A DNA stretch of 64,000 bases from Microcoleus sp. FACHB-68 (GCF_014695715.1 NZ_JACJOT010000003.1:124001-188000); one strand, 5' to 3'. Numbered from the stretch's first letter, positions 1 through 9,065 are shown. Notes: generated from the letters alone by a model not told the origin. A program made the numbers and translations.

Positions 1-1011
1 TCGATTTTCAGCAGCAGTTTCCTCCGCAGAGGCAATGGTTTGACCCACTGTACGCCCTAGTCTCAGCTTTTGGGCTATCGTATCACGTTGATTGATTAAG
101 TAAATACTCACAATTGTTAGGCAAACCCCAATCGATTGCAGGGGACTGAGAACTTCCGCTAAGAATAAGTTTCCAAATAATAGGGCAAACACCGGCGTCA
201 GAAAGGTCAGGGCACTCAAACTGGTGAGGCTGCCGGTGGAGGCAAAGTAAAAGAATAAGCCGTAAGCCAGGGCACTGCCAAAAATCGTTGCATAGGCTAA
301 AGCTGCCCAACCTGAGAGATCAATATTCACCCACTGCTGGGATTCTGTGCCGGCTGAAAGGGTAAGCAAGGCGATTCCACCTAAAATCATGTGCCAGCCG
401 GTGGCGACAACGGCATCGGCATACCGGCACACGTAGCGAATCGTTACCGTCCCCACCGCCATTGACAGCGCCGCCAGCAGCATCAGCCATTCCCCGTTCT
501 CAAATAAGTTCTCAATTTCCACCGGCACCGATGCGATCCCCTGTTGGAACAGGCCCAAAATCCATTCATCGGGCAAGCCTATCAGCGCGATCCCCACGAC
601 GCCAACCCCCAGCCCCAGCCAGCCCCAGAAGCCAATACGCTCACCAAATAGCCACCACGATAAAATAGCCACGGCTAGGGGTTGCGAGTCAATCATCACC
701 GATCCCAACCCTGCGCCGGTTCTCAGCAATCCCTCGGCTAAAAAACCTTGAAACATTGCCCCATCTACCAGGGCAAAAAAGGCCACCCACAACCATGCCC
801 CCCAGCCTTTTAAAGCCGGCCTACCCATCATTGCGGCTGCGATCAGAACTAAGACGCCTGCCGGTAGCAAACGCACTCCTGCCATGAATAGCGGCGTTGT
901 GTTCGGGATGACGCCTTTCATCGCCACCATTGCGGTTCCCCACAGGAAAAACGGTGCGATTAGCAGCAGTGTTGCCAGAGGCAGTTTCGATTCACTCAGT
1001 CTTAGATACAT
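1..1011 (-). CDS. EamA/DMT-family transporter, C-terminus off window
   Basis: Reading the reverse strand from the ATG at 1011 gives an uninterrupted frame that leaves the window at position 1, so about 337 codons are visible and the stop is missing. The protein is strongly hydrophobic, with about ten membrane segments in two halves, as in the drug/metabolite transporter superfamily. Near the N-terminus it has PFFLWGTAMVAMKGV, typical of the first EamA repeat. The second half ends with TIVSIYLINQRDTIAQKLR, after which a polar cytoplasmic tail begins. The substrate cannot be told from sequence; the family exports amino acids, metabolites or drugs across the inner membrane. No clear Shine-Dalgarno sequence precedes the ATG, so a start further upstream is possible. 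The family call is secure. Confidence 0.85.
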   Translation of the reverse strand, partial: MYLRLSESKLPLATLLLIAPFFLWGTAMVAMKGVIPNTTPLFMAGVRLLPAGVLVLIAAAMMGRPALKGWGAWLWVAFFALVDGAMFQGFLAEGLLRTGAGLGSVMIDSQPLAVAILSWWLFGERIGFWGWLGLGVGVVGIALIGLPDEWILGLFQQGIASVPVEIENLFENGEWLMLLAALSMAVGTVTIRYVCRYADAVVATGWHMILGGIALLTLSAGTESQQWVNIDLSGWAALAYATIFGSALAYGLFFYFASTGSLTSLSALTFLTPVFALLFGNLFLAEVLSPLQSIGVCLTIVSIYLINQRDTIAQKLRLGRTVGQTIASAEETAAENR

Positions 1012-1494
1012 GGGGTTTAGCGATAAAATAGGGCGTTTGGAAAGGATTGCAAAAGCTGCCGGCTGTGGAAGTCTTCAATACGATCTTTCGCTTCCTGCAA
1101 GGGCAAATAGCGCCCTAAGCCTGAACTGCGAAGTCGAACGTTGATTTCTCTCATTGTACCCAATCGTATAATTATGTTAAGAAATGCTACTAAAGATGTC
1201 TAGACTTTAGAGTATCGTGTTAACGCTGTGATATCGACGATTTAACCGCGTGCCCGCTCAGCAGAATGCCGACAACTCGATAATATTCAGGCAAACTAGA
1301 ATAAGCACGCAATTAATCGCGTGCGCTCTTGTGGCAAGTCCTGAGAGTTCTTCGACCGATTGGGCAACCTGGAAGTATTTATACTCAGCCGCTCCCATCT
1401 GGCCACCGTTCGCAAAAGTGATGAGTGATACATTCAAAACTCAAAACTTAAAACACTTGATATTAACTGACTCACAACCGCTGTTTGACCGCCC
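1012..1494. other. Intergenic, no gene supported
   Basis: This 483-bp stretch separates the divergent transporter and sppA. It must hold both promoters, but I see no convincing -35/-10 pair. A short open frame at 1250-1498 overlaps the sppA start and looks non-coding. Confidence 0.5.
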
Positions 1495-2310
1495 ATGATT
1501 TGGCCATTTAACAAGTTTCGCAAACAAATTGCCCGAATTGAAGTGAACGGCGCGATTGCCGGTGCCACTCGCAAACGAGTGCTAGAAGCCCTCAAAACTG
1601 TTGAAGAAAAAAAATTCCCCGCCTTGCTGCTGCGAATTGACAGTCCGGGAGGTACGGTGGGAGATTCCCAGGAAATCTACAGCGCTTTAAAGCGGCTGCG
1701 AGAGAAAGTCAAAATTGTTGCCAGTTTTGGCAATATTTCGGCCTCTGGAGGTGTCTATATCGGGATGGGTGCTGAGCATATCGTGGCGAATCCGGGGACG
1801 ATCACCGGCAGCATCGGCGTGATTCTGCGAGGCAATAATTTAGAACGCCTGCTGGAAAAAGTCGGGGTTTCTTTCAAAGTTATTAAGTCTGGCCCTTACA
1901 AAGACATTTTGGCGTTTGATCGAGAATTAACTGAGCCAGAAAAAGATATTCTGCAACAGTTGATCGATACCAGTTACCAACAGTTTGTGCAAACCGTTGC
2001 TGAAGCGCGAAATTTGGCAGTCGATACGGTCAAAAGCTTTGCCGATGGTCGAATTTTTACGGGACAACAAGCTTTAGAACTGGGCGTTGTTGACCGGCTA
2101 GGAACAGAAGAGGACGCTCGCCGCTGGGCAGCAGAACTCGTGGGACTCGATCCTGAAAAAACCCAGTGTTACACCCTGGAAGAACGTAAACCCTTATTAA
2201 GCCGGATCTTGGGAGAAAGTCAGGTAACATCCAGTCTGTCTGCCGGCATCGAGTGGATGGATTTTGAGATGTCTGCGAGCGGTCTACCCTTGTGGATGTA
2301 TCGACCTTAA
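1495..2310 (+). CDS. sppA: Signal peptide peptidase SppA, short S49 form
   Basis: Serine protease of the S49 (SppA/protease IV) family, which degrades cleaved signal peptides and membrane-protein fragments. It is 271 residues, the single-domain length seen in many cyanobacteria and Bacillus, not the doubled E. coli form. Conserved blocks include RIDSPGGTVGDS (47-58), the nucleophile Ser84 in ISASGG, the TGSIGV strand (104-109) and Lys136 in SGPYKD. The Ser-Lys spacing of 52 matches the Bacillus enzyme's catalytic dyad. No obvious N-terminal signal anchor is present, since MIWPFNKF is short and basic, so it may be peripheral or cytoplasmic. It lies 254 bp upstream of aroH on the same strand. 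The ATG has no clear ribosome binding site. Confidence 0.93.
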   Translation: MIWPFNKFRKQIARIEVNGAIAGATRKRVLEALKTVEEKKFPALLLRIDSPGGTVGDSQEIYSALKRLREKVKIVASFGNISASGGVYIGMGAEHIVANPGTITGSIGVILRGNNLERLLEKVGVSFKVIKSGPYKDILAFDRELTEPEKDILQQLIDTSYQQFVQTVAEARNLAVDTVKSFADGRIFTGQQALELGVVDRLGTEEDARRWAAELVGLDPEKTQCYTLEERKPLLSRILGESQVTSSLSAGIEWMDFEMSASGLPLWMYRP

Positions 2311-2564
2311 TTTAGGATTGAGCGGTCAGTGAGAAGCGAAAAACGTGAAAAGTGAAGAATGGAGTCAAAGCGATTTTTTAATGTTTAAAGATTTCGCTTA
2401 GATTGGAGATTTTCTGCGATAGGGAATTGACACTGTAGAAAAAAAGAAAAATTTTCTAGCCGGCAATCCCCAATTTGCGATTCTCAATTCTGAACTTTCA
2501 CTTTTCAATTCTCATTGCCGGTGGGGGTGCTGATCAATACAAATATACATAGGAGAGTTTTGGC

Positions 2565-2945
2565 GTGGAGTGGAGAGTTCGAGCGATTCGTGGGGCAACA
2601 ACTGTTTCGGAAAATACGGTTGAAGCGATTCGAGAAGCGGTGACAGAACTGTTAGATGAACTGGAAGCGCGAAATCAGTTAGATCCGGAACAGATCATTA
2701 GTGCCACGTTTTCAGCCACCCGTGATTTGGATGTAATTTTTCCAGCAGCGATTGCCCGTGCTCGCCCCGGATGGGACTGTGTTCCTCTGTTGGATGTACA
2801 GCAAATGCACGTGGTGGGGGGCTTAGAACTTTGCATCCGGTTTCTCATCCATGTCAATATCTCAGCCTCCCAAGTCGAGATTCACCATCCCTATTTAAGA
2901 CAGGCGAAAAATCTCAGACCTGATTGGAGTTTAGCACCCAGTTAG
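2565..2945 (+). CDS. aroH: Chorismate mutase, AroH class
   Basis: Converts chorismate to prephenate, the committed step to phenylalanine and tyrosine. The 126-residue length and the opening WRVRAIRGATTVSENT fit the monofunctional trimeric AroH fold of Bacillus, not the helical AroQ type. Further conserved blocks are SATFSATRDLD (46-56), FPAAIAR and the LxVxxxMHVxGGLxxCIR-like stretch near residues 75-92. The start is GTG at 2565, chosen because AGGAG at 2551-2555 sits nine bases upstream. A strong hairpin and T-run follow the stop. The product feeds the same aromatic branch that supplies 4-hydroxyphenylpyruvate to the HPPD encoded near 47 kb, though the genes are not linked. Confidence 0.95.
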   Translation: MEWRVRAIRGATTVSENTVEAIREAVTELLDELEARNQLDPEQIISATFSATRDLDVIFPAAIARARPGWDCVPLLDVQQMHVVGGLELCIRFLIHVNISASQVEIHHPYLRQAKNLRPDWSLAPS

Positions 2946-2966
2946 TGTTAGCAGCCGGCAGCTAAG

Positions 2967-3016
2967 AAGAATTAAAAATTGAGATTGTTCTTAGTTTTTA
3001 ATTCTTCCTTTTTTTT
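2967..3016 (+). terminator. Rho-independent terminator of aroH
   Basis: A perfect 12-bp stem, AAGAATTAAAAA (2967-2978) pairing with TTTTTAATTCTT (2995-3006), is followed by eight Ts at 3009-3016. The stem is AT-rich, but its position 22 bp after the aroH stop and the T-run fit an intrinsic terminator. Confidence 0.7.
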
Positions 3017-3024
3017 CGTCAGGG

Positions 3025-3131
3025 GTGCATCTCATTTTTGCAAAAATATGGGAGTGGGAGCATCTTGCTCCCTGATCTGACAACACGCGGGCAAGATGCC
3101 GGCACTCCAAATTGACAAAAATGAGATGCAC
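3025..3131. repeat. 107-bp palindromic (MITE-like) element
   Basis: The ends are a perfect 16-bp inverted repeat, GTGCATCTCATTTTTG (3025-3040) and CAAAAATGAGATGCAC (3116-3131). Inside is a second, imperfect 18-bp arm pair (3051-3068 with 3091-3108, 15 of 18 matching), so nearly the whole element can fold as one hairpin. It has no coding capacity. It looks like a non-autonomous mobile element or a decayed IS end pair. No flanking direct repeat was obvious. Confidence 0.7.
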
Positions 3132-3312
3132 GCAACGAGCATTTTGAAAGTCAAGATGAGTTAGAAGATGTTTTGGCGACCAGATGTTTTGTTCTTCAAG
3201 CAATGAGTCAGGAAATCAAAAATATTACCAATTCTTACTGGTTTAACTCTGGTTGAACTGGGCTTGATTTGTTAGTAGTAGAACATAACCGGATTTCGTA
3301 TTACCCATTGAA

Positions 3313-5913
3313 TTAGCGGGCACTTTGATTTAAGATTGTTTCAATTTGATTCTGTACTTGTTCAAGTTCTCGACGTTTGTCAGCCAGCCGAACCTTTTCG
3401 GCCTCGCATTCTGCTTGATTTTGGCGATCGCGATTTTCCTGCTGTTCTAATAAATTCTCCCACAGCGAGATCGCTTTTGACATCACATCACTATTCGCAT
3501 CAGCGCGATCGGCAAATACTGCAATAATTCTTTGTTGTACCTTCTCAAAAATAGACTCTGCCGATTCGCCAAATTTCTCAAAGCCTAACTCACAAACTTT
3601 TTCCTTAATCTGAGCTTTAACAGCATCGCCATCTAAAAAACTCAAGCCCAAACCGCCACCAGCACCAGCCGCTAAGCCACCCAAAATAACTCCTATAAAA
3701 CCAAGTCCTGTAAAAAATAGCAACGCAGCACCAACTGCTGCACCAATTCCTAAACCCCCAAAAAATCCACCATCCTCAATCTCGCCAATTGATGAAGCTA
3801 TTCCGCTTCCACTGCTGCCAATTCCGCCTAAGCTACCTGCTGTTGCTAAGTTATTGAATTGAGCGACAAGGCTAGTGCTGAGTTGCTGGTCAAACTGTTG
3901 AAATTGTTGTCGTATTGCATAAATATCTTCACCGATTTGGCTGTCTAGCACTCCCATATTTTGTTTTAAAATAGACTCTACTTTTTGATTGCCCCAGTCA
4001 TCAATTTCTTTGGTGATGTCTCGTACAAATTTATCTGCATAATCTTTAGTCAACTTGTCTCGACTCATGATGTGTCCGTGTTGAGAAGTCCAGCGATGAC
4101 TTTTTGCCATCAGGCGTTCTCCCAACCCTTCCAACCATTCATTCCAAGATTCAATAACTTTGTCTGCCGATTGCTCCATCAGTTCCTCAGCTAACAATCT
4201 AATTTTTACATCGCGTCCGCTTGCTTCCGCCATCAGTTCAAATATTTTCTGTTGATCTCCTTGAGAAAGTGTCAATTTTCCTTGTAGCATTTCCCTATAT
4301 TGACTCAATTCATCGCAGCCAGTATTAATAATTTGCTTAATTCCGGCTGCGGATTGCTCAAGCGCGACCGCCCCCCGTTCAACTGTCAAAAACTGTTCGA
4401 GAGATTTGGTAAAATACTGAAAAGATTTCACATACTCATTTTCCGTTCCGTCCAAAATCGCCTCAAGTGCAGATTGAGCCGAAATAAAATGAATTCGGTT
4501 TTCACCAGCCATCAAATTTTGACTCTTAACAATCGTTTCTACCCTTTGTTTTACCTGTTTGCGGCTTTCTTCCCGACGCAGCAAATCGGCAAAATTAACT
4601 AAAACAAAAATACTCTTCACACCTTCATCATTTTTCCCAGGATTCAACTCTTTTTTCAAATACAACAGCAGTTCTCGCTCTTTTTCTGTCAAAGCATTTT
4701 GAGCATGAGTCAAAAAAATCACCGCATCAGTTGTTTTGAGAACCTGTTCCGTAACTAACGTGCGTTCCGCTTGTTCGTTCAATCCGGGAGAATCAATAAT
4801 TTCTACACCATTGCGGCACAATTCGAGATTCGGATGCTCGAAAATGATTTCTTTGATTTCTGAATTGACAATTTCATCTCCAAAAGAACCTAAAGCTGCT
4901 TCCTCAGAAATCGAGGCTTTATCTTTATATTGCTCAGGTGAAATCTCCTCTTCGCTTCCGTCTTTGTATTTGCAAATCACTCGCTGCTGCGGCCCGTATT
5001 TCAAAACCGTTACCGTACCGCTACAGGGAATATCCCGCACTGGTTGAATTTCTTCGCCCAGCAAAGCATTGAGTAAAGTAGATTTTCCTTTGCTAAACTC
5101 GCCGACAACAGCAACGCGAAACCGCTGAGATTGTAATTTACGAGATATCTTTGTTACTTCTTCTGTTAAATTAGGAGATAGCACGTTGCGCTCGCTTCCA
5201 TCTAGAAGAGTCAAATAAAGTTTGCCACAAACTGCATCCAATTGTTGTCTATACTCCTGAAACTTTTTCAACTCCTGATATGACGAGACTGAATGCTTTT
5301 GATTTTTTTGCTGTTTCGGTTTTGCTGGTAAATGTCCGATGATGTGACTTGCAGCACGGACAAGCAAAGAATCTAGAGATTGAAATTGGGCAGGATCGAG
5401 TAACGAGTGGACTTCTGCTAAAGCATCTGTATCGTTTATTGCTTGATTGCTAAAACTCGCTTCCAAAACACCCAAAAATCGCGCATCGATGCCGAGTCTG
5501 TTGGCGATGATTTTCAAATACTCTTTTTCGCGTTTATCTAGTGTCCCATCTGCTGCTGACATCTTATACCCAAAACTAATTAGCAGCAGTTTTTCCTCCT
5601 CGGAAAAGCACGATGTCAGCGCCAGCAACTCCGTCAATTTCTTGTAAACTTGCTGATCTCGCACGCCCTTAACCATCGCCATTACCAATTGGCGCAAACT
5701 GTTGTTAGCGGGGATGAGTTCCGTCAAAGTTGCCCGCAGTCGCTGCATTTCCTCAGCGTCAACCGTACCGTCGGCATAGATGACTCCCAACAACACCGTC
5801 ACCAGCCCTCCCAGAAAAAGCACAGGCGGAGTAATATCCTCTTTTCGTAGTTTTTGCCCTGTCAGCAGCGAAACAAGCTCAATTGTTTGGGGACTAATTA
5901 ACGAAGTATTCAT
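3313..5913 (-). CDS. TerB-domain dynamin-like GTPase
   Basis: Large membrane-remodelling-type GTPase of 866 residues. Residues ~30-160 form a TerB-like helical domain with two acidic loops, YADGTVDAEE (46-55) and SAADGTLDKRE (119-129). The GTPase follows: G1 GEFSKGKS (271-278), a G2 threonine in PCSGT (~300), G3 DSPG (374-377) and a G4 that reads NFAD (440-443) instead of NKxD, which may loosen guanine specificity. A helical stalk fills 510-690, then a glycine-rich hydrophobic stretch (~716-758) that could insert in membrane, then a C-terminal coiled coil (~820-866). Bacterial dynamin-like proteins act on membranes, and some work in phage defence. It is divergent from 5997-7583 with 83 bp between the starts. 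GCCGGC, frequent elsewhere, is absent here. The family is sure; the role is inferred. Confidence 0.88.
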   Translation of the reverse strand: MNTSLISPQTIELVSLLTGQKLRKEDITPPVLFLGGLVTVLLGVIYADGTVDAEEMQRLRATLTELIPANNSLRQLVMAMVKGVRDQQVYKKLTELLALTSCFSEEEKLLLISFGYKMSAADGTLDKREKEYLKIIANRLGIDARFLGVLEASFSNQAINDTDALAEVHSLLDPAQFQSLDSLLVRAASHIIGHLPAKPKQQKNQKHSVSSYQELKKFQEYRQQLDAVCGKLYLTLLDGSERNVLSPNLTEEVTKISRKLQSQRFRVAVVGEFSKGKSTLLNALLGEEIQPVRDIPCSGTVTVLKYGPQQRVICKYKDGSEEEISPEQYKDKASISEEAALGSFGDEIVNSEIKEIIFEHPNLELCRNGVEIIDSPGLNEQAERTLVTEQVLKTTDAVIFLTHAQNALTEKERELLLYLKKELNPGKNDEGVKSIFVLVNFADLLRREESRKQVKQRVETIVKSQNLMAGENRIHFISAQSALEAILDGTENEYVKSFQYFTKSLEQFLTVERGAVALEQSAAGIKQIINTGCDELSQYREMLQGKLTLSQGDQQKIFELMAEASGRDVKIRLLAEELMEQSADKVIESWNEWLEGLGERLMAKSHRWTSQHGHIMSRDKLTKDYADKFVRDITKEIDDWGNQKVESILKQNMGVLDSQIGEDIYAIRQQFQQFDQQLSTSLVAQFNNLATAGSLGGIGSSGSGIASSIGEIEDGGFFGGLGIGAAVGAALLFFTGLGFIGVILGGLAAGAGGGLGLSFLDGDAVKAQIKEKVCELGFEKFGESAESIFEKVQQRIIAVFADRADANSDVMSKAISLWENLLEQQENRDRQNQAECEAEKVRLADKRRELEQVQNQIETILNQSAR

Positions 5914-5996
5914 TTGCAGCGCCTAATAATATTTCTTTTATTAAATGGATCATAATAGATCAGTTATTGCGTTGGTTTCTACCAGGGTAAAAATTT
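5914..5996. promoter_or_regulatory. Divergent promoter region of the dynamin pair
   Basis: Only 83 bp separate the two divergent starts, so the promoters must be shared or overlapping. The centre contains GATCATAATAGATC, with a TATAAT-like CATAAT inside GATC-flanked dyad symmetry, which could serve a common regulator. This is suggestive only. Confidence 0.35.
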
Positions 5997-7583
5997 ATGA
6001 TGAACTTTGTATTTCCCTCAGCGGTACAGGCTGCGATCGAGGCGGGTAAGTACGCACAAGTGTTTACATCCGCTGGAGTGCCGATCGGCATGGCGAGGGA
6101 TGCAGCAACGGGACAGTTTGCTGCCCATGCCGTTGGCGCGGTTGTCAATAACAGCCCGCTATCGCCGTTAGTGTCTCCCGTGCAGCTTGCAATGGGCGGC
6201 TTGCAGATGTACCAAAACCACATGGGCTTTCAAGCCGTCCAAGCCAGTTTGGGCGTGCTGCAAGCGACAACAGCCGTCATTGGTGTGGGAGTTGCGGCTG
6301 GGGTAGCTTTGTCGGCGGTGAATTTGCACCAGACTTTGAAACTAAAAAAAGCAGTAGAGAGGCTGGAAGTTAAAGTAGAAAATGGTTTCATCAATTTAGA
6401 ACAACTTTTGAAAGGTCAAGGCGCGGAAATTAAACAATTAATTTCTGAAGTGGTTGCAGATATAAAATTTCAGAACCATCGCCTAGTCTTAGTGCGGGCT
6501 TACGGGTTATTTAATCAAGCAATTCAACGAATGCGCTCAGCTTTGCAACTGCAAGATATTAATCGCCGCAATGCTGAAATTGATGCTGCGCGGGGGATGC
6601 TGTTTGAAGCTTTAGCTGATTACAAAAATCCGCATTTATTAGAAGAAACTTGTGCAGCGGGACAGTTGCGGCGGTTAGAGTGCAGTTGGGCGATCGAGCA
6701 AAGTATTATCGGCACGTATCAGGTACAAAATGAATTTGGTGCTGCGGGCGATCGGCTTTCTCAACTTCAACAACAAATCCGTCAAGATGGCTTAACAGTA
6801 ATTGCTGGCTGTGACTCTGACGACGAACTAGATTTTCTGTTTCCTGAAATCACGCGAATTCACAATCACGATTTAGCTACATTAGACACTTGGCAAAATC
6901 AGATTGACTGGATAAAATCTTTGTCGCAAAGTGAGTTAAAGCAGTTACAGAGTGCTGATTTTAGTAAATCAGACTTAGCTGTTATTGGGGATAAAAATTC
7001 AGCCACAACAACTTTAGCGATACCGGATGAACAGTTATTTTATGAAAATTTGCGGCCTAAGTCTCATTTTTATTCTCTTCGGACTCAACTGGAATTAATG
7101 CTCGATCCGCAGCAGCGTCAAGAGTATGAAGATTATATCCTTGAGCAAGGGCCAATAGCGGGTCATAAAAGTTTAGTATCGTCGAACTTGGAAAAAGCGT
7201 CTAATTTGGCTGTTGCTAATCTTTTTTACTATTTCAAAGTCCGAGATGAATCGGAAGACGAATCAGAATTAGATTCTGATGCAACTACAACTGATACCAC
7301 TACTCCTAACGTTTTTGCTGAATCTTCCCCAAGTGGTAAGGTTAAGCAGCAAATTTATGAAAAAGTCAAAGCGATTGTTGCCAAGCAGCTAGAAGTTGAT
7401 GCAAGTGAAGTCACCATCAATGCTAATTTTGCCAATGATTTAGGAGCCGATTTTCTCGATGCAGTAGAGCTAATGATCGCAATCGAGGAGGAATTCGACA
7501 TTGAAATTCCCGCTGAAGATTCGGAAAACATAACAACAGTTCAACAGGCTGTTGATTACATTTACAAAAAAGTTGCTGATTAA
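5997..7583 (+). CDS. Membrane/helical protein with serine-less carrier-protein domain
   Basis: 528 residues, not a family I recognise as a whole. The N-terminal ~115 residues are hydrophobic, with a strong membrane-like segment around 84-110, then a charged coiled-coil stretch (112-155) and a helical middle to ~415. A low-complexity acidic/Thr linker (416-446) leads to a C-terminal acyl-carrier-protein fold (447-528) with the usual helix II pattern and [11 protein letters not shown]. In active carriers the motif is DSL, with phosphopantetheine on the serine. Here it reads GAD-Phe486-LD (codon TTT at 7452-7454), so it should not be modifiable. Its divergent neighbour is the TerB-dynamin GTPase, and a shared function is likely. 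The start is one of two adjacent ATGs; AGGG lies upstream. No GCCGGC signature was seen in the gene. Confidence 0.75.
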   Translation: MMNFVFPSAVQAAIEAGKYAQVFTSAGVPIGMARDAATGQFAAHAVGAVVNNSPLSPLVSPVQLAMGGLQMYQNHMGFQAVQASLGVLQATTAVIGVGVAAGVALSAVNLHQTLKLKKAVERLEVKVENGFINLEQLLKGQGAEIKQLISEVVADIKFQNHRLVLVRAYGLFNQAIQRMRSALQLQDINRRNAEIDAARGMLFEALADYKNPHLLEETCAAGQLRRLECSWAIEQSIIGTYQVQNEFGAAGDRLSQLQQQIRQDGLTVIAGCDSDDELDFLFPEITRIHNHDLATLDTWQNQIDWIKSLSQSELKQLQSADFSKSDLAVIGDKNSATTTLAIPDEQLFYENLRPKSHFYSLRTQLELMLDPQQRQEYEDYILEQGPIAGHKSLVSSNLEKASNLAVANLFYYFKVRDESEDESELDSDATTTDTTTPNVFAESSPSGKVKQQIYEKVKAIVAKQLEVDASEVTINANFANDLGADFLDAVELMIAIEEEFDIEIPAEDSENITTVQQAVDYIYKKVAD

Positions 7584-7694
7584 AAAGCAAAGACAGTAAC
7601 CCAGTTCAAATTCCTAGGCAGCCTATTTCTCGATCCCGATAACCCCGCCTCAGATGGATAGGGGCAATCTTCTTAGAAAGTTAGCGCCGGCATC

Positions 7695-7895
7695 CTACGG
7701 TGTACACACAAGTCTTCTCTACTTACGTTTGAGGCTAATAAGCCCCCTAAATCCCCCAATACTGGGGGACTTTAAATGCCGGTTTCCCTCAGAATTCTAC
7801 GGTGTACACACAAGTCTTCTCTACTTACGTTTGAGGTTGATCTGCCCCCTAAATCCCCCAATGCTGGGGGACTTTAAATGCCGGTTCCCTCCAGT
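7695..7895. repeat. Two tandem copies of a ~102-bp intergenic repeat
   Basis: The copies at 7695-7796 and 7797-~7895 share CTACGGTGTACACACAAGTC, the ACTTACGTTTGAGG core and a CCCCCAATrCTGGGGG hairpin, ending GACTTTAAATGCCGG. The hairpin arms are strongly self-complementary. No gene is present; an open frame across both copies follows the repeat, not codon logic. Confidence 0.8.
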
Positions 7896-8130
7896 AATGG
7901 AGTGCGGCGAAACAGCGATTTAGACTCTTGTTCCCCCCAGAATTGGGGGGCTAGGGGGGCGAAATAGCTGTACTTTTCTCGACTGAGGTTTATCTGCCCC
8001 CTAAATCCCCCAATACTGGGGGACTTTAAATGCCGGTTCTCTCCAGTATTGCAGTGCGGCGAAACAGCGATTTACACTCTTCCCCCAGTATTGGGGGGCT
8101 AGGGGGGCGATACAACTGTACTTTTCACGA
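7896..8130. repeat. Inverted copies of CCCCCAA..TTGGGGG repeat elements
   Basis: A second unit, starting AGTGCGGCGAAACAGCGATT and containing TTGGGGGGCTAGGGGGGCGA, occurs at about 7900-7985 and 8052-8131. Between them (7985-8048) is a third copy of the CCCCCTAAATCCCCC..GACTTTAAATGCCGG unit. The two unit types are partly reverse complements, so the block can form several long hairpins. It sits at the 3' ends of the two converging genes, 5997-7583 and crtR. Confidence 0.75.
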
Positions 8131-8156
8131 CTGATCCAGCCAGTGACAATTTTTTG

Positions 8157-9065
8157 TTATTGCACCTTTTCCATTTCCTTTCGAGCCGGCAAAAAGTGAT
8201 GAAATCGAATTCCGAAGAAAAGATCATAAAGGAAACCCAAAAAGTCTTTTCCTTTCAGCAATCCCAAACTTTGAGCGCAACCTTTTTCATCTAACAAAGG
8301 CTTCATCGCCCAGTAAGCTGACTCGTAGTAATACCAAGGAACCGAAGGCCATAAATGATGAACTAAATGATAATTTTGCCCCATAATCAGGACATTTAGA
8401 ACCTTGTTGGGGTAAACTCTGGCATTTTTCCACCGGCTGCGTTCTTCAAAAGGCCGATGAGGCAGATAATCAAAAAATAAACCGAGTGTGATTCCCACAA
8501 CTAATGTGGGTAATCCCCAGTAAGTGAGAAAATAGCTAAATAAATCGTGCTGGCAGGCGAAATAAACCACAGAGAAGAACACCAGCCGGCTCAAAAACCA
8601 TTCCAACAGCTCATTTTTCTGCCACAGACGCCTTGTGAAAAAGAAGATTTCGTGATAGAAAAAACGAGCAGCAATCAACCAAAGTGGGCCGCCGGTGGAA
8701 ACAAAGTGATCCGGGTCGTTTTTCGGGTCATTCACATGGGCGTGATGCTGTAGGTGGACGCGGGTGAATACCGGAAAGGAAAAACCCAAAATCAAGGCGC
8801 TACCATGCCCTAAAACTGCGTTGGTGATGCGGTTGCGGTGGGCAACGTTATGACAGGCATCGTGAATCACTGTGCCGGCCATGTGTGCCGCAAGCACATT
8901 AATACAAAAGCAACACCACCCCGGCCAGTTCCAAAACCAATAGCCGGTGTGGGAACTGAAGAACATTACGACTGACGCCACAAACATCAGTAGCGTGGGA
9001 TTCAAGTCGCCCGGAGGGCCGAGGAATTCTTTCGGAACTGTCAGCGGCTGCCGGTGCTGCGACAT
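8157..9065 (-). CDS. crtR: Beta-carotene hydroxylase (CrtR type)
   Basis: Membrane-bound di-iron hydroxylase that adds the 3-hydroxyl groups to beta-ionone rings, making zeaxanthin and hydroxylated myxoxanthophyll precursors. The histidine boxes are HDACH, HLQHH (with HVNDPKNDPDHFVSTGG following) and NYHLVHHLWP. The block GPLWLIAARFFYHEIFFF matches cyanobacterial CrtR closely. About four to five membrane segments are visible. The longest frame begins at 9113, but the ATG at 9065 (MSQHRQPL) is preferred: AAGGAG lies about eleven bases upstream, and the protein is then ~302 residues, the usual size. It is transcribed alone, converging on the upstream dynamin-partner gene across the repeat block. 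Confidence 0.94.
   Translation of the reverse strand: MSQHRQPLTVPKEFLGPPGDLNPTLLMFVASVVMFFSSHTGYWFWNWPGWCCFCINVLAAHMAGTVIHDACHNVAHRNRITNAVLGHGSALILGFSFPVFTRVHLQHHAHVNDPKNDPDHFVSTGGPLWLIAARFFYHEIFFFTRRLWQKNELLEWFLSRLVFFSVVYFACQHDLFSYFLTYWGLPTLVVGITLGLFFDYLPHRPFEERSRWKNARVYPNKVLNVLIMGQNYHLVHHLWPSVPWYYYESAYWAMKPLLDEKGCAQSLGLLKGKDFLGFLYDLFFGIRFHHFLPARKEMEKVQ

Noticed and set aside
1250-1498. 82-codon plus-strand frame overlapping the sppA start
   Set aside because: No domain, no ribosome binding site, biased composition of intergenic type; overlap of 4 bp with sppA is probably chance.
3985-5047. Plus-strand frames opposite the dynamin gene
   Set aside because: Antisense shadows of a well-supported GTPase; no family resemblance.
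7654-7923. 89-codon frame in the repeat block
   Set aside because: It repeats HTSLLYLRLRLI and LNPPILGDFKCRF because the DNA repeats; it is not a protein gene.
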